Shown one piece after another: positions 8,062-16,535 of a stretch of 64,000 bases of DNA. This stretch comes from Bacteroidaceae bacterium (GTDB lineage Bacteria; Bacteroidota; Bacteroidia; Bacteroidales; Bacteroidaceae). Positions within the stretch are counted from its first letter, which is position 1, and the number at the start of each line of letters is the position of its first letter. The notes under the pieces are model-generated. The model had not been told where the DNA came from, ran no database searches, and worked only from the letters and a program-made list of their open reading frames with translations. The position numbers and the translations under genes are program-made. Location of the stretch: assembly GCA_017507385.1 (NCBI GenBank), contig JAFWAX010000020.1:1-64000 (forward strand), written 5' to 3'.

Positions 8062-8886
8062 TTATTCTCCTTTTTGCATCCGATTGCGATATTCAAGATT
8101 CGGTATTGTACGTTCCCAACGTTCCCATGGAGCCTTACCTTCAGCCAGAAGTTTTTCCAGCATATTCTTTTCACGGATATTGTCCATACATTGCCAAAAA
8201 CCAGTATGAACGTATGACATCAATTCGCCATTTTCTGCAAGCTTTGTTAGGGCAACTCTTTCAAACACGCAAGAATCGCCATCAAGCAAATCGAATACTT
8301 CTGGCTGAAGAACCATATAGCCAGCATTGATAGGAGCACCATCGGCTGCATTCTTTTCACGAAACGCCTTTACAGCTCCATTATCAATATCTATAACCCC
8401 TTTATCTTGTGCCATTTTTACGGCAGTAAGAGTCGCTAGTTTACCATGAGCTTTATGAAACTCTACAAGTTTATCAAGTTCTACATCACAAACAGCATCC
8501 CCATATGTCATAAGAAACGGTTCGTTACCTACATATTTTTGAATACGCTTAATGCGCCCACCAGTCATGGTATTATAACCTGTATCGACAACCGTCACCT
8601 TCCATGGCTCCATATTTGTCTGATGAACCACCATCTTATTTTTATTATCCCGATAGTCAAATGTGACATCCGAATTATGGAGGAAATAATTGGCGAACCA
8701 CTCCTTTATATATTCCTGTTTGTATCCTGCACAAACAATAAATTCCGTATGACCATAATAGGCATACTCTTTCATGATATGCCACAAGATGGGCATACCA
8801 CCAATTTCAATCATAGGTTTAGGCTTAAATTGGGATTCCTCTGAAATACGAGAGCCGAATCCACCGGCCAGAAGAACTACTTTCAT
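8062..8886 (-). CDS. rfbF: Glucose-1-phosphate cytidylyltransferase
   Basis: The 274-residue protein makes CDP-glucose from CTP and glucose-1-phosphate. It carries the nucleotidyltransferase signature VVLLAGGFGSRISEESQFKP at the very N-terminus, PMIEIGGMPILWHIM, and the family-specific EFIVCAGYKQEYIKEWFANY. FLMTYGDAVCDV supplies the metal-binding Asp, and INAGYMVLQPEVFD follows. Length and motif order match RfbF rather than RmlA or GalU. It is the first gene of the CDP-sugar set; the stop lies 3 bp before the cupin start, and the gene begins 4 bp after the WbsX-like gene. Confidence 0.95.
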   Translation of the reverse strand: MKVVLLAGGFGSRISEESQFKPKPMIEIGGMPILWHIMKEYAYYGHTEFIVCAGYKQEYIKEWFANYFLHNSDVTFDYRDNKNKMVVHQTNMEPWKVTVVDTGYNTMTGGRIKRIQKYVGNEPFLMTYGDAVCDVELDKLVEFHKAHGKLATLTAVKMAQDKGVIDIDNGAVKAFREKNAADGAPINAGYMVLQPEVFDLLDGDSCVFERVALTKLAENGELMSYVHTGFWQCMDNIREKNMLEKLLAEGKAPWERWERTIPNLEYRNRMQKGE

Positions 8887-8890
8887 AATA

Positions 8891-10012
8891 TCATTGTAAT
8901 TTTAGAACCTTTTTTATTGCATCAAGATAGCCATGCCCATATTTCAAGCATGGTTCAAGATAATTACCTTCTCCCCATTCATTCCAAGAACGAATAGTTA
9001 TAATTTGGTGCTCTGGTTGTTTGTGTCCAACTATATTTAAAGCATCTTCTACATGTTTTTGGAAGACCAAAGGAGTACTGTTGATATATATAGTACAATC
9101 TTTGCCTGCACGTGGAGAACGATCCCAATTAGGCATGATTGTAGGATATACATATTCCAATTTGTCCTCTTCCGAGAACATATGTTTATTTATCTCCTCT
9201 TGATTGTATTTTGTGGTTACACCAATATGGAAAATCTTATTAAATAATGCATTTATATATCGTTTTATCTTTCCGCACTCTATTTCAGCCTTGGTGTTAC
9301 CAATGGTGTTGATTGCATCAAATCCTAACTTCAGAACATTATCAATCCGTTCTGTTACAGATAAATTAGAACGAAGTGACGCTGTGTATAACATCGCTAC
9401 AAAATGAATACCTTTCAAACCATTCTTCACTGCAAGTTCCCTCCATACTTCTATGAATTCCTTCATTTGTGGAACATTTGCATCAAAGACGAAAAAAACA
9501 GGTTTTCCATCAACTTGAACGTATCTTTTATCTTTAAAAGCCGGTAAGACTTCGTAAAAATGAGACTCATAATCCTCCCGACCAGGATACAGCTGTTCTG
9601 CTATCTTCATATTTCCCACTTTTATAGACAAGTCCTTTTTCCAAGTTTTATTAGACCATGAATGGTTTGCCCAACAAAGACAAAAAGGGAAATCAGGTTT
9701 TCCAGATGCAACGACCTCATTAAATGGTCTTTCCAACAGACGCTTACCATTGCCAAACCAATAATGCCAATAACAAAATCCCTCAATCCCAGCCTCTTTA
9801 GCCAATTCTGCTTGTGATATTCGCACCTCTTCCATTCTGAGGTCATAAAAACCCAAATCAGCGGGCACTTTAGGTTGATAATGACCACGAAATAACGGTT
9901 TGGCCTTAGCCACGTTTGTCCATTCTGTAAAACCTCGTCCCCAATGCTCATCATTTTCTGGTATAGGATGAAATTGAGGGAGGTATAAGGCTAATAATCT
10001 TGGTTTATTCAT
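8891..10012 (-). CDS. WbsX-like glycosyltransferase (GH99-like domain)
   Basis: A 373-residue protein of the Glyco_tran_WbsX family (PF14307). It has LALYLPQFHPIPENDEHWG and GFTEWTNVAKAKPLFRGHYQ at the N-terminus, AGIEGFCYWHYWFGNGKRLL near residue 75, CWANHSWSNKTW, and the C-terminal SWNEWGEGNYLEPCLKYG. These proteins have a GH99-like TIM barrel and are widespread in O-antigen and capsule loci, where they are annotated as glycosyltransferases without firm biochemical proof. It lies 4 bp upstream of rfbF and 6 bp after the hexapeptide acyltransferase, in the same operon. Confidence 0.88.
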   Translation of the reverse strand: MNKPRLLALYLPQFHPIPENDEHWGRGFTEWTNVAKAKPLFRGHYQPKVPADLGFYDLRMEEVRISQAELAKEAGIEGFCYWHYWFGNGKRLLERPFNEVVASGKPDFPFCLCWANHSWSNKTWKKDLSIKVGNMKIAEQLYPGREDYESHFYEVLPAFKDKRYVQVDGKPVFFVFDANVPQMKEFIEVWRELAVKNGLKGIHFVAMLYTASLRSNLSVTERIDNVLKLGFDAINTIGNTKAEIECGKIKRYINALFNKIFHIGVTTKYNQEEINKHMFSEEDKLEYVYPTIMPNWDRSPRAGKDCTIYINSTPLVFQKHVEDALNIVGHKQPEHQIITIRSWNEWGEGNYLEPCLKYGHGYLDAIKKVLKLQ

Positions 10013-10018
10013 ATCCTT

Positions 10019-10582
10019 TCATTTATTATTACATCGTTTAATAATTTTTGCAGGAACCCCTGCTGCAACACAAAAAGACGGAATGTCTTTTGTCACTACA
10101 CTATTTGCAGCTATGATTACCCCATCTCCTATAGATACACCAGGAAGGATTGTTGCTTTGTCACCAATCCACACATTATCACCTATAAAAATGCTTCCCT
10201 TACTTGCCATCTTCCGTTTAATCGGCATTTGTTCCATATCATGGATATCTGCCTTGCCATGACTGTTATCCGTAATAGTTACGAATTTCCCTGTTAGAAG
10301 CCCATTTCCTATAATAATACTACTTATAGTTGTTATGTGATTAAAAGCACCGAAACAGCAATCATTTCCAATGATAATCATAGGCTGTTCCTTCTCATTT
10401 GTTTGAGGCCATGCGGTCATATATATATAGTCCTGCAACATGACATTACATCCAATAGAAATACATTCTGGATGAATAATGTCACCAATTTGAAAGATCC
10501 GCGACTTTTTCCCAAAAGAAAAAAAACGTTTTTTATAATATAAGGTTCTTAGATAATTAAGAACTTTGCAAAATATAGTCAT
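10019..10582 (-). CDS. Hexapeptide-repeat O-acyltransferase (LbH fold)
   Basis: The 187-residue product has the left-handed beta-helix pattern: IIGNDCCFGAFNHI, IIIGNGLLTGKFV, and the terminal IFIGDNVWIGDKATILPGVS and IGDGVIIAANSVVTKDIP turns. It ends with AAGVPAKIIKRC, the classic C-terminus of NodL/WbbJ-like acetyltransferases. TDNSHG provides the catalytic His. It probably O-acetylates a sugar of the repeat unit with acetyl-CoA. Its ATG overlaps the stop of the upstream GT4 gene (ATGA). The basic aromatic N-terminus (LRTLYYKKRFFSFG) may touch the membrane. Confidence 0.88.
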   Translation of the reverse strand: MTIFCKVLNYLRTLYYKKRFFSFGKKSRIFQIGDIIHPECISIGCNVMLQDYIYMTAWPQTNEKEQPMIIIGNDCCFGAFNHITTISSIIIGNGLLTGKFVTITDNSHGKADIHDMEQMPIKRKMASKGSIFIGDNVWIGDKATILPGVSIGDGVIIAANSVVTKDIPSFCVAAGVPAKIIKRCNNK

Positions 10583-11739
10583 GATGAAGAGCCTTTTGAT
10601 AAAATATAATGATAATAATTGAGTACATTTGCTACATGTTTTTGCAATGAGTAATTATTTAACACGACTTTTCTTGCTCGATTTTGCATATCCCAAGTAT
10701 CATGTTCCATGACATAACACATCAAATCTAAAAGTTCATCTTTTGTCGTATATCTTAAACCTATTTCGGAACCAGAACTCTCCAATCCTTTATCAAATTG
10801 CTCTTTTGTGCCAGCAGTATTACGTCCTATAACAATACATCCATTCAGCATAGCTTCTACAGTTATGAAACCGAAACCCTCAAATTTACTTGGCATTATT
10901 AGCATTTTTGCTTTTGCCATAAGTTCATATACATCCTTCCTTACTCCTAGAAATTGAATGGAATCAAGCATTCCATTTTTTTCTACTTTTCCAAGGCATC
11001 TTCTATAATATGCGTCTAATGGATTAAAACTACCTGCAAGCAATAGCTTCATAAATGGATATTTTTCATGAAAATCCTCAAAAACAGAAATAACCTCATC
11101 TGGATTTTTCCCTTCTTCTATCCTTCCAACAAATAATATATAGTTTTCTTTATCCGTTTTTAAAGCCGGTATAGAGTTTTCATCAAAGACTCCATCATAT
11201 ATGATTCTATCTATTCCATTTCGGAAACCCCTATATTGGAATATACCCTGCGTAATAACGATATTATAATTCCCCGCACTCTTGATTTGTTTAAGAAACG
11301 ATTTCACGGATGGAAAAAAATGCATATTAAAGTCTTTATCTTGGTATTCCCTATGATGCCAAACATGTGGAATATTCAATTTCAGACATGCATTTAATGC
11401 AATATTCAGTACTCCGACATTAGAATGAACTATATCAGGATTAAAAGTTTTAATCTCCTTTTCAACCTTCATTCTACAGATTTTTAATTTACAGAGGTAT
11501 CCAATTAATAAGATTGCATTTTTAATGACATTTTTATTTCTAGGATAAATTGAAAGGGGAAGATCTAATTGCTTATATTGAATATCAATAGATTGAAGCA
11601 TAGTAATAAAATCTCCATGCCCATTAGGAGTAAGGACTAGAACCTCATGCCCCAAACTACATACACCTTTGATTAAGTTAAATAGAGCGACACTCCCTCC
11701 CCCACCTATATTTGAACTTGATATGTAAAGTATCCTCAT
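10579..11739 (-). CDS. Glycosyltransferase family 4 (GT-B fold)
   Basis: A 386-residue GT4 enzyme. The N-terminal acceptor domain starts MRILYISSSNIGGGGSVALF, with the glycine-rich loop typical of GT-B enzymes. HSNVGVLNIAL and HVWHHREYQD follow in the middle. The donor domain has LFVGRIEEGKNPDEVI near residue 200 and PSKFEGFGFITVEAMLNG with the E-x7-E retaining motif. It lies downstream of wzx and overlaps the acetyltransferase by 4 bp. Donor and linkage are unknown. Base composition is AT-rich like the rest of the locus. Confidence 0.92.
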   Translation of the reverse strand: MRILYISSSNIGGGGSVALFNLIKGVCSLGHEVLVLTPNGHGDFITMLQSIDIQYKQLDLPLSIYPRNKNVIKNAILLIGYLCKLKICRMKVEKEIKTFNPDIVHSNVGVLNIALNACLKLNIPHVWHHREYQDKDFNMHFFPSVKSFLKQIKSAGNYNIVITQGIFQYRGFRNGIDRIIYDGVFDENSIPALKTDKENYILFVGRIEEGKNPDEVISVFEDFHEKYPFMKLLLAGSFNPLDAYYRRCLGKVEKNGMLDSIQFLGVRKDVYELMAKAKMLIMPSKFEGFGFITVEAMLNGCIVIGRNTAGTKEQFDKGLESSGSEIGLRYTTKDELLDLMCYVMEHDTWDMQNRARKVVLNNYSLQKHVANVLNYYHYILSKGSSS

Positions 11740-11772
11740 GTGTTATAAAATTAACTATATATCCTGAACCAT

Positions 11773-13305
11773 TTATTTTCTAGAGAAATTTTTCATTTTG
11801 TCAAATATCATTCTTCTTTCATTATTATTTAAATACAAAAAGAGTATCGCAAAAATTAACAGAACCTCTATTCCTATAATATAGATTAATAATCCTAAAA
11901 AATCTGTAGAATTAGAAACTTTGATAAAATATAGTATTGACACAATACATGGTGAAATTTTTAATAGAGGTAACAATATTTTCTTAAAATAATAACCAAA
12001 AGACATGTCCATCTCTGGCAGTATTATAATTACACGAACTATCTGTGTTATAAATTGAATAATCAAATATATTAAAAAAACATATTCAGGAGAAACATTA
12101 TAGCATTTTAAAGATATATATGATATAGGAAGAATTAACAATAGGAATATACTTTCTGATATTTGAAATTTTCTAATTTTTCCTGTTGCATGTATTGCAT
12201 TAAGAAGCGTCACTTTATAAGGTTCTATCAGTCCGGATAGCAACATAATAATTACAAAATTTGCAGTATGTTTAGGAACCTTTTCAAGCCAAATTGTTAA
12301 GATTGGGTTTATACATATAATAATGGGTATTGTAAGTAACAGTATCAATATAAACCCTAAGTTTGATGACATAACTACCAATTTATGCATTTCTCCTATA
12401 TTTCCTGCAGCGAAATTTTTTATTATTTGAGGTCGCATTGCAGTTTGAATATTTGAAGTAAAACTAAATATTGCATTTTGTACTTGAACTGAAATTCCGC
12501 GGGCAGCATTTACAACTGGTCCAAAAAACATATTGAGTAATATATTTAATCCTTGCGTATAACCAACATATGCAATGCCACTTGCTAATGTCCAAGATGT
12601 ATATGACAACATATTTTTAATTAATCCAACATCCTTTTTAGGTTTAACTTTTGATATGACTAAATTCTTATTACAATAAATAGAATAAATCATTCGTATA
12701 AGAATTTGAACAATTAATAATAATATAGCATAGGTCTCGAGTCTGTCAAATGGTAAAACCAACAAGAAGAAAACAACTACAAGTTTAAGTATTACTTCTA
12801 TAATTGATATATAAGCAAAAATATTCATTCGTTCATATGCTATAATAAGAGAATTATATGGAATACTTATAATATGAATCATCGTAGTAAATATTGAACA
12901 ATGATACACATACAATGAGGCCTCAAAACGTTCTATTGGAATTACCAGTTTATTGTAAACAAACCATAAACCAATAGTTTCTCCTATTATAAAAACAAAT
13001 ATGGCTAATACTATATGAATATATAATATTGTAGCAAATACTGTTTTACTTTCTTTTACATTGTCCTTACCTAAGGAATACGTGATGAATCGTGAACTAG
13101 CCCCACCTAATGAAGCAGTAACAAAAGAGAGCATAGTAATTACACCAGCAACGACATCATAAATCCCATAATCTTCAAAACCTAATGTTCTTAATATTAC
13201 ACGTGACGTATATAACGAAACTGACATCACGAAGATCATTCGTATATAAAGAAACAACGTATTTCTCATTATACGATGTTTATTTGATGGCTTAATAGAT
13301 TTCAT
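11773..13305 (-). CDS. wzx: Polysaccharide flippase (Wzx / MOP superfamily)
   Basis: A 510-residue protein with about 12-14 hydrophobic segments, of the type that flips undecaprenyl-linked repeat units across the inner membrane. The N-terminal SVSLYTSRVILRTLGFEDYG is a strong marker of the Bacteroidales Wzx group. VVAGVITMLSFVTASLGGAS, FASYISII-type helices and MRPQIIKNFAAGN (residues about 290-305) support it. I chose the ATG at 13305; a longer frame starts with GTG at 13344 but its extra residues look non-coding. It follows the polymerase gene after a 369-bp interval that holds relic sequence. Confidence 0.9.
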   Translation of the reverse strand: MKSIKPSNKHRIMRNTLFLYIRMIFVMSVSLYTSRVILRTLGFEDYGIYDVVAGVITMLSFVTASLGGASSRFITYSLGKDNVKESKTVFATILYIHIVLAIFVFIIGETIGLWFVYNKLVIPIERFEASLYVYHCSIFTTMIHIISIPYNSLIIAYERMNIFAYISIIEVILKLVVVFFLLVLPFDRLETYAILLLIVQILIRMIYSIYCNKNLVISKVKPKKDVGLIKNMLSYTSWTLASGIAYVGYTQGLNILLNMFFGPVVNAARGISVQVQNAIFSFTSNIQTAMRPQIIKNFAAGNIGEMHKLVVMSSNLGFILILLLTIPIIICINPILTIWLEKVPKHTANFVIIMLLSGLIEPYKVTLLNAIHATGKIRKFQISESIFLLLILPISYISLKCYNVSPEYVFLIYLIIQFITQIVRVIIILPEMDMSFGYYFKKILLPLLKISPCIVSILYFIKVSNSTDFLGLLIYIIGIEVLLIFAILFLYLNNNERRMIFDKMKNFSRK

Positions 13306-13674
13306 ATCAATACTAAAATTGGGACAGGACCCGCATGAAGGCACATTTCAGCGTCTTCAATGCGATATGTCAAAAATTAAAAGATTTATTAACTGTTGGC
13401 ATGATGCCATTTCAATTTTGCAAAATGCTAGGAAATCCCTACATCCATTAAAGATTTTTGTAAAAAAGTTTCGAGATAGTACCTAACAGAATTTTCTTCT
13501 TCTCGTGTTGATGCCAATTGTTACAGCCATCAGGTTTTCGCAATCTCTCGTCCTTTAATGGAGCAGCAAAAAAGATCTCAATAAACTCTACATGCATACC
13601 CCTAAAGCTTGCAGATCTCAATGACTATATGAAACAAGGTAACACCTCTATAGCTACAGAAAATGGTGACATTG
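13306..13674. other. Intergenic interval between wzy and wzx, with relic sequence
   Basis: This 369-bp interval holds no intact gene. On the plus strand a frame at about 13322-13483 reads SKIKRFINCWHDAISILQN and then RKSLHPLKIFVKKFR, protein-like but without a start. A second frame shares the same bases. GATTTATTAACT followed by GTTGGCA recurs in the leader at about 14940, suggesting related ends. I could not identify a parent gene. Confidence 0.4.
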
Positions 13675-13757
13675 TCACGTTCTACGGTGAAAAAATGAAT
13701 GGTTTGTTCGGATATCAAGAATATAAGATCTATGATTTGATACTATACGACGATTAG
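13518..13757 (+). pseudogene. Unidentified plus-strand ORF, possible gene relic
   Basis: A 79-codon frame on the opposite strand to the whole locus. It can only start at TTG (13518), with an in-frame stop just upstream. It reads ADLNDYMKQGNTSIATENGD, then VTFYGEKMNGLFGYQEYKIY, and ends LILYDD. The composition is protein-like and has no shadow-ORF look, but I do not recognise a family. Its last 83 bases overlap the 3' end of the polymerase gene on the other strand. A remnant of a displaced gene is the simplest reading; chance is possible. Confidence 0.3.
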
Positions 13758-14862
13758 AGTAATTTTCGATATATGCTAAACATAATAAATAAAAAGGGAA
13801 GACACGGCCACCATATAAATTATTGTTTGTACTACCAATCAAAATAACAGATAGGAATATAATCCATCTAATTTTTTTATTATTATTGGATATAAATTTA
13901 TACCCGAAAAATAATTCTGCCACTATCTTAAGCCCCCCTATAATTAATCCATAAGTCATAATAATCTCAAGATATCCATTTTCCCCATATTCATATTCAT
14001 ATCCGCCAAATAGCAAATTTTCAAAAGGCATATTTATAAACTCATTTATGGTATATAATCTAACTATTGAACTATCATCTACAACCCCACTGTCTATAAA
14101 TCTACCTCCAATTCTATGAAAATTTAAAACAGACCACAAAATACAAAACCCGACTAACAACAAAGTAAAAATTTTATATTTGCTATGCTTTATATAATCT
14201 TTAAATGTAGGAATAAGAAGTATTGAAGAAATTATTATCGCACCTCTTGCATTAAAACAGAATAAAGAAATTATTCCCAGAAGTAACAAATAAAACCTAA
14301 CATTCCTCTTTAGGTCTGAACAATAGTAAAACATAAAGGACATGAATGCCATTATATTTGCATTCCATAAAGGATGTCCAAACAAAGCAAACGAACGAAA
14401 CGCATTATCATTTAATTCTCCTAACGCCACTTGATCTGCAAACATACTATTTTCCATATCATATTCGATGTAATGAGTATAAGTTATCCGTTCTATTATG
14501 GCTAGAAAAGCATTTGCAATAAAGAATACTATTAACACATAAAATATCCATTTAAAATATTTTCTTTCTTTTTCCTCAATACTTGCTAAAATCAATAATG
14601 GCGAAGCAAATCTTGGAAATATAGAAATACTTGAAGATTGCAGGAACAAAATTGATGCAAGAAGTACACAAAAGTACATGATTATCAATTTAAAATACCG
14701 AGTTTGTTTCAAACTTTTCCAACATGTAAAAAGCAATATGGGAAATGTTATAACTAAAACATGCCCATACATAGTCCTGTCCAATGTTAGGAATGGTATA
14801 TATATAATATGTAACAGCTGTATAGCAGTAACAACGTTAATCATTATTATTTTAGCTTTCAT
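13675..14862 (-). CDS. wzy: O-antigen/capsule repeat-unit polymerase (Wzy-like)
   Basis: A 395-residue polytopic inner-membrane protein with 10-11 hydrophobic segments and a large hydrophilic loop around residues 115-165 and 225-265. Wzy/O-antigen ligase marks are FALFGHPLWNANIMAFMSF near residue 160 and FCFNARGAIIISS near 205. FGGYEYEYGENGYLEIIMTY near 285 is the typical G-x-x-x-N-x-x-L segment. It joins repeat units in the periplasm. It is the first structural gene after the UpxY leader. The last 25 or so residues (NHRSYILDIRTNHSFFHRRT) are antisense to a plus-strand relic and may be an acquired tail. Confidence 0.85.
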   Translation of the reverse strand: MKAKIIMINVVTAIQLLHIIYIPFLTLDRTMYGHVLVITFPILLFTCWKSLKQTRYFKLIIMYFCVLLASILFLQSSSISIFPRFASPLLILASIEEKERKYFKWIFYVLIVFFIANAFLAIIERITYTHYIEYDMENSMFADQVALGELNDNAFRSFALFGHPLWNANIMAFMSFMFYYCSDLKRNVRFYLLLLGIISLFCFNARGAIIISSILLIPTFKDYIKHSKYKIFTLLLVGFCILWSVLNFHRIGGRFIDSGVVDDSSIVRLYTINEFINMPFENLLFGGYEYEYGENGYLEIIMTYGLIIGGLKIVAELFFGYKFISNNNKKIRWIIFLSVILIGSTNNNLYGGRVFPFYLLCLAYIENYSNRRIVSNHRSYILDIRTNHSFFHRRT

Positions 14863-14956
14863 ATTTCAATTATTTAACGATGAAAAACGTAAGTACTCAT
14901 ATTAGAAATCCCCCTACAATATATGTTGAAATTTAAAACGATTTATTAACTATTGT

Positions 14957-15006
14957 GACCTGTTGGCAGAATTAAGTACGCACTAAATTAATTCCGCCAA
15001 CAGGTT
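14957..15006. repeat. 17-bp inverted repeat in the polysaccharide leader
   Basis: ACCTGTTGGCAGAATTA at 14958-14974 faces TAATTCCGCCAACAGGT at 14989-15005, with a single G-T wobble and one further wobble pair outside. The 14-base loop separates the arms. In RNA this is a very stable hairpin within the leader downstream of upxY. It could be a pause or antitermination element; a direct proof is lacking. Confidence 0.75.
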
Positions 15007-15260
15007 ATTGTGTAAACTTTCAATTTTGACATTTGTCCAATTAAAGATACTTTTCAGCACTTTTCAAAGCGTATGCAGTAAATCTATTGATGATTTTTAT
15101 CTATCATTTTTCCAAAATGAAAAGCCGCAGACTTGCATCTTAAAGGAATAGTGAAAATAGATGTAGTTTCATTGGCTATGTGGGAAGCCGAAGGCTGACA
15201 ACAGTCAACAGACAACGGACAACGGAACGAGTTGACAATTGAGAGGGAGGACGGTTGTTG

Positions 15261-15340
15261 GGTCGCTCCGCTGTATGGTTTGGGGTTGTTCGGTGTACGG
15301 GCGGAGAGTTGACAATTGGCTACGCCGAACTTGCGTTTGA
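15261..15340. repeat. Degenerate inverted 49-bp repeat copy and 27-bp element
   Basis: GGTCGCTCCGCTGTATGG at 15261-15278, continuing to TTGTTCGG at 15293, is the reverse complement of the 49-bp repeat core found at 16179 and elsewhere, with several changes. At 15314-15340 lies a 27-bp element (AATTGGCTACGCCGAACTT...) that recurs at 17241-17267 with one difference. Confidence 0.65.
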
Positions 15341-15397
15341 CAATTGGCTGCTCAGCAAAAAGGTGAAGATGTGAGTGTTTAGAGTATTGACCAAGAA

Positions 15398-16009
15398 TTA
15401 GGCAATCTTCTCAATGTCGTCGGGAGAGATGGTGACCATGGCGGAGCCGAGGAGGTCAATGGTGACAACAATATGGGTGCTGTTGGCATCGCGAGTGACG
15501 GCACCTTCGAGGCCAGCGAGCTGACCACGGATGATGCGGATATGGTCACCGAGGTGCAGGGGGTCGGCAGTGAAGGACACGGGGGCTTCGGCATGATAGA
15601 GCATGAAGCGGAGGGTGTCCATCTGGGCATCAGGGATGACTGCGAACGGATGGCGCCCGTAGCTGTTGGACTGGGCTGCCTTGTTGGTCAAGAAAAATTG
15701 AATGTGCGGATTGTCCTTGAGGACCTGGAGGCGCTGATTTTCATTCACATGGATGAAAACGATGCCTGGAATGACAATGCGCGTGATTTCGCGCTGATGG
15801 CGGTTGCGATAGACATGAGTCTCTTTCTGGCAGGCTACATAGGCTTCGATGCCTGATTCATGCAGCTGCTTGCGACAGATTTCTTCGCGGTTTCGTCTCA
15901 CTGCTGCAACATACCACTTGGGGTCGGATACGGCTCCGCCTAACGATTGGCGCACCTCTTTTGTGTCCTTCGTTAGGGGAATAGCAGTATTTTCGTCCTC
16001 TTCTGCCAT
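15398..16009 (-). CDS. UpxY-like NusG-family transcription antiterminator
   Basis: The 203-residue protein has a NusG N-terminal domain starting at KWYVAAVRRNREEICRKQLH (residue about 32) with ESGIEAYVACQKETHVYRNR, VIPGIVFIHV and a C-terminal KOW-like segment LGDHIRIIRGQLAGLEGAV. This is the pattern of UpxY proteins (RfaH-like specialised NusG paralogues), which Bacteroidales place first in each capsule or O-antigen operon to let RNA polymerase read the long operon. I chose ATG 16009; the longer frame begins with TTG at 16024. A TACCTTTG promoter lies at 16072-16079. The position ahead of wzy, wzx and the transferases supports the assignment. Confidence 0.9.
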   Translation of the reverse strand: MAEEDENTAIPLTKDTKEVRQSLGGAVSDPKWYVAAVRRNREEICRKQLHESGIEAYVACQKETHVYRNRHQREITRIVIPGIVFIHVNENQRLQVLKDNPHIQFFLTNKAAQSNSYGRHPFAVIPDAQMDTLRFMLYHAEAPVSFTADPLHLGDHIRIIRGQLAGLEGAVTRDANSTHIVVTIDLLGSAMVTISPDDIEKIA

Positions 16010-16039
16010 TTTTCTGTCTTGCAACCTAAAAAAAACATG

Positions 16040-16079
16040 ACATTCATGGTGAATGTGACGTTTGGAGATTACAAAGGTA
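16040..16079 (-). promoter_or_regulatory. Promoter and leader hairpin of the upxY-like gene
   Basis: TACCTTTG on the minus strand (16079-16072) matches the Bacteroidota -7 element and places the start near 16066. A perfect 7-bp inverted repeat with 3-base loop (ACATTCA-TGG-TGAATGT, 16040-16056) lies in the presumed 5' untranslated region and could be an operator or RNA hairpin. Confidence 0.6.
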
Positions 16080-16140
16080 GAGTTTTTTTCGTTTACAAAA
16101 AATTATTTTTGAAAAAAACTTAATTGAAAGTTGAAAATTG

Positions 16141-16500
16141 CGGTTGTCGGTTAGGCGGTTGACGGTTAGGCGGTTGTTCCGAAAAACCACAAACCGTAAA
16201 AGCGAAGCGACCTGATGACCGTTTGTCGGGATTTGGGTTTGACGGTTAGACGGTTGGCGGTTGAGCGGTTGAGCGGTTGACCGAAAAACCTCAAACCGTA
16301 AGAGCGGAGCGACCTGATGACCGTTTGTTGAGAATTGGGTTTGACGGTTAGGCGGTTGACCGAAAAACCTCAAACCGTAAAAGCGAAGCGACCTGATGAC
16401 CGTTTGTTGATGATTGCGGTTATGCGGTTGTCGGTTATGCGGTTGTCCGAAAAACCACAAACCGTAAAAGCGGAGCGACCTGATGACCGTTTGTTGGGAA
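16141..16500. repeat. Four copies of a 49-bp repeat with GCGGTT-rich linkers
   Basis: The core begins CCGAAAAACC, runs through AAACCGTAA(A/G)AGCG and ends GACCTGATGACCGTTTGTT. Copies start at 16179, 16281, 16360 and 16447, all in the same orientation and nearly identical. They are separated by variable runs of 8-9-base steps such as GCGGTTAG, GCGGTTGA and GCGGTTGTC. The spacing is irregular (102, 79 and 87 bp). A 162-codon open frame on the minus strand across this block reads the same peptide (RSLRFYGL) several times and is a by-product of the repeat. Confidence 0.9.
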
Positions 16501-16535
16501 TTGGGGAGGTATAGATGAATAGTGGGGAACAAAAA

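Larger units (their letters stand above)
14863..15397 (-). promoter_or_regulatory. Leader between upxY-like gene and wzy
   Basis: 535 bp with no gene. It contains a 17-bp inverted repeat (next entry), AT-rich stretches, and at 15181-15370 degenerate copies of two intergenic repeat families. In Bacteroides, UpxY proteins bind RNA polymerase in the 5' leader of their own operon and stop premature termination, so a long untranslated leader here fits that logic. No clear U-tract terminator was seen after the hairpin in the direction of transcription. Confidence 0.5.

Noticed and set aside
13306..13344. GTG start extending wzx upstream to 13344
   Set aside because: The additional residues do not resemble a Wzx N-terminus, and an ATG at 13305 gives the usual beginning.
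16044..16532. 162-codon minus-strand ORF upstream of the upxY-like gene
   Set aside because: It translates four copies of the 49-bp repeat (RSLRFYGL again and again) and overlaps the upxY promoter.
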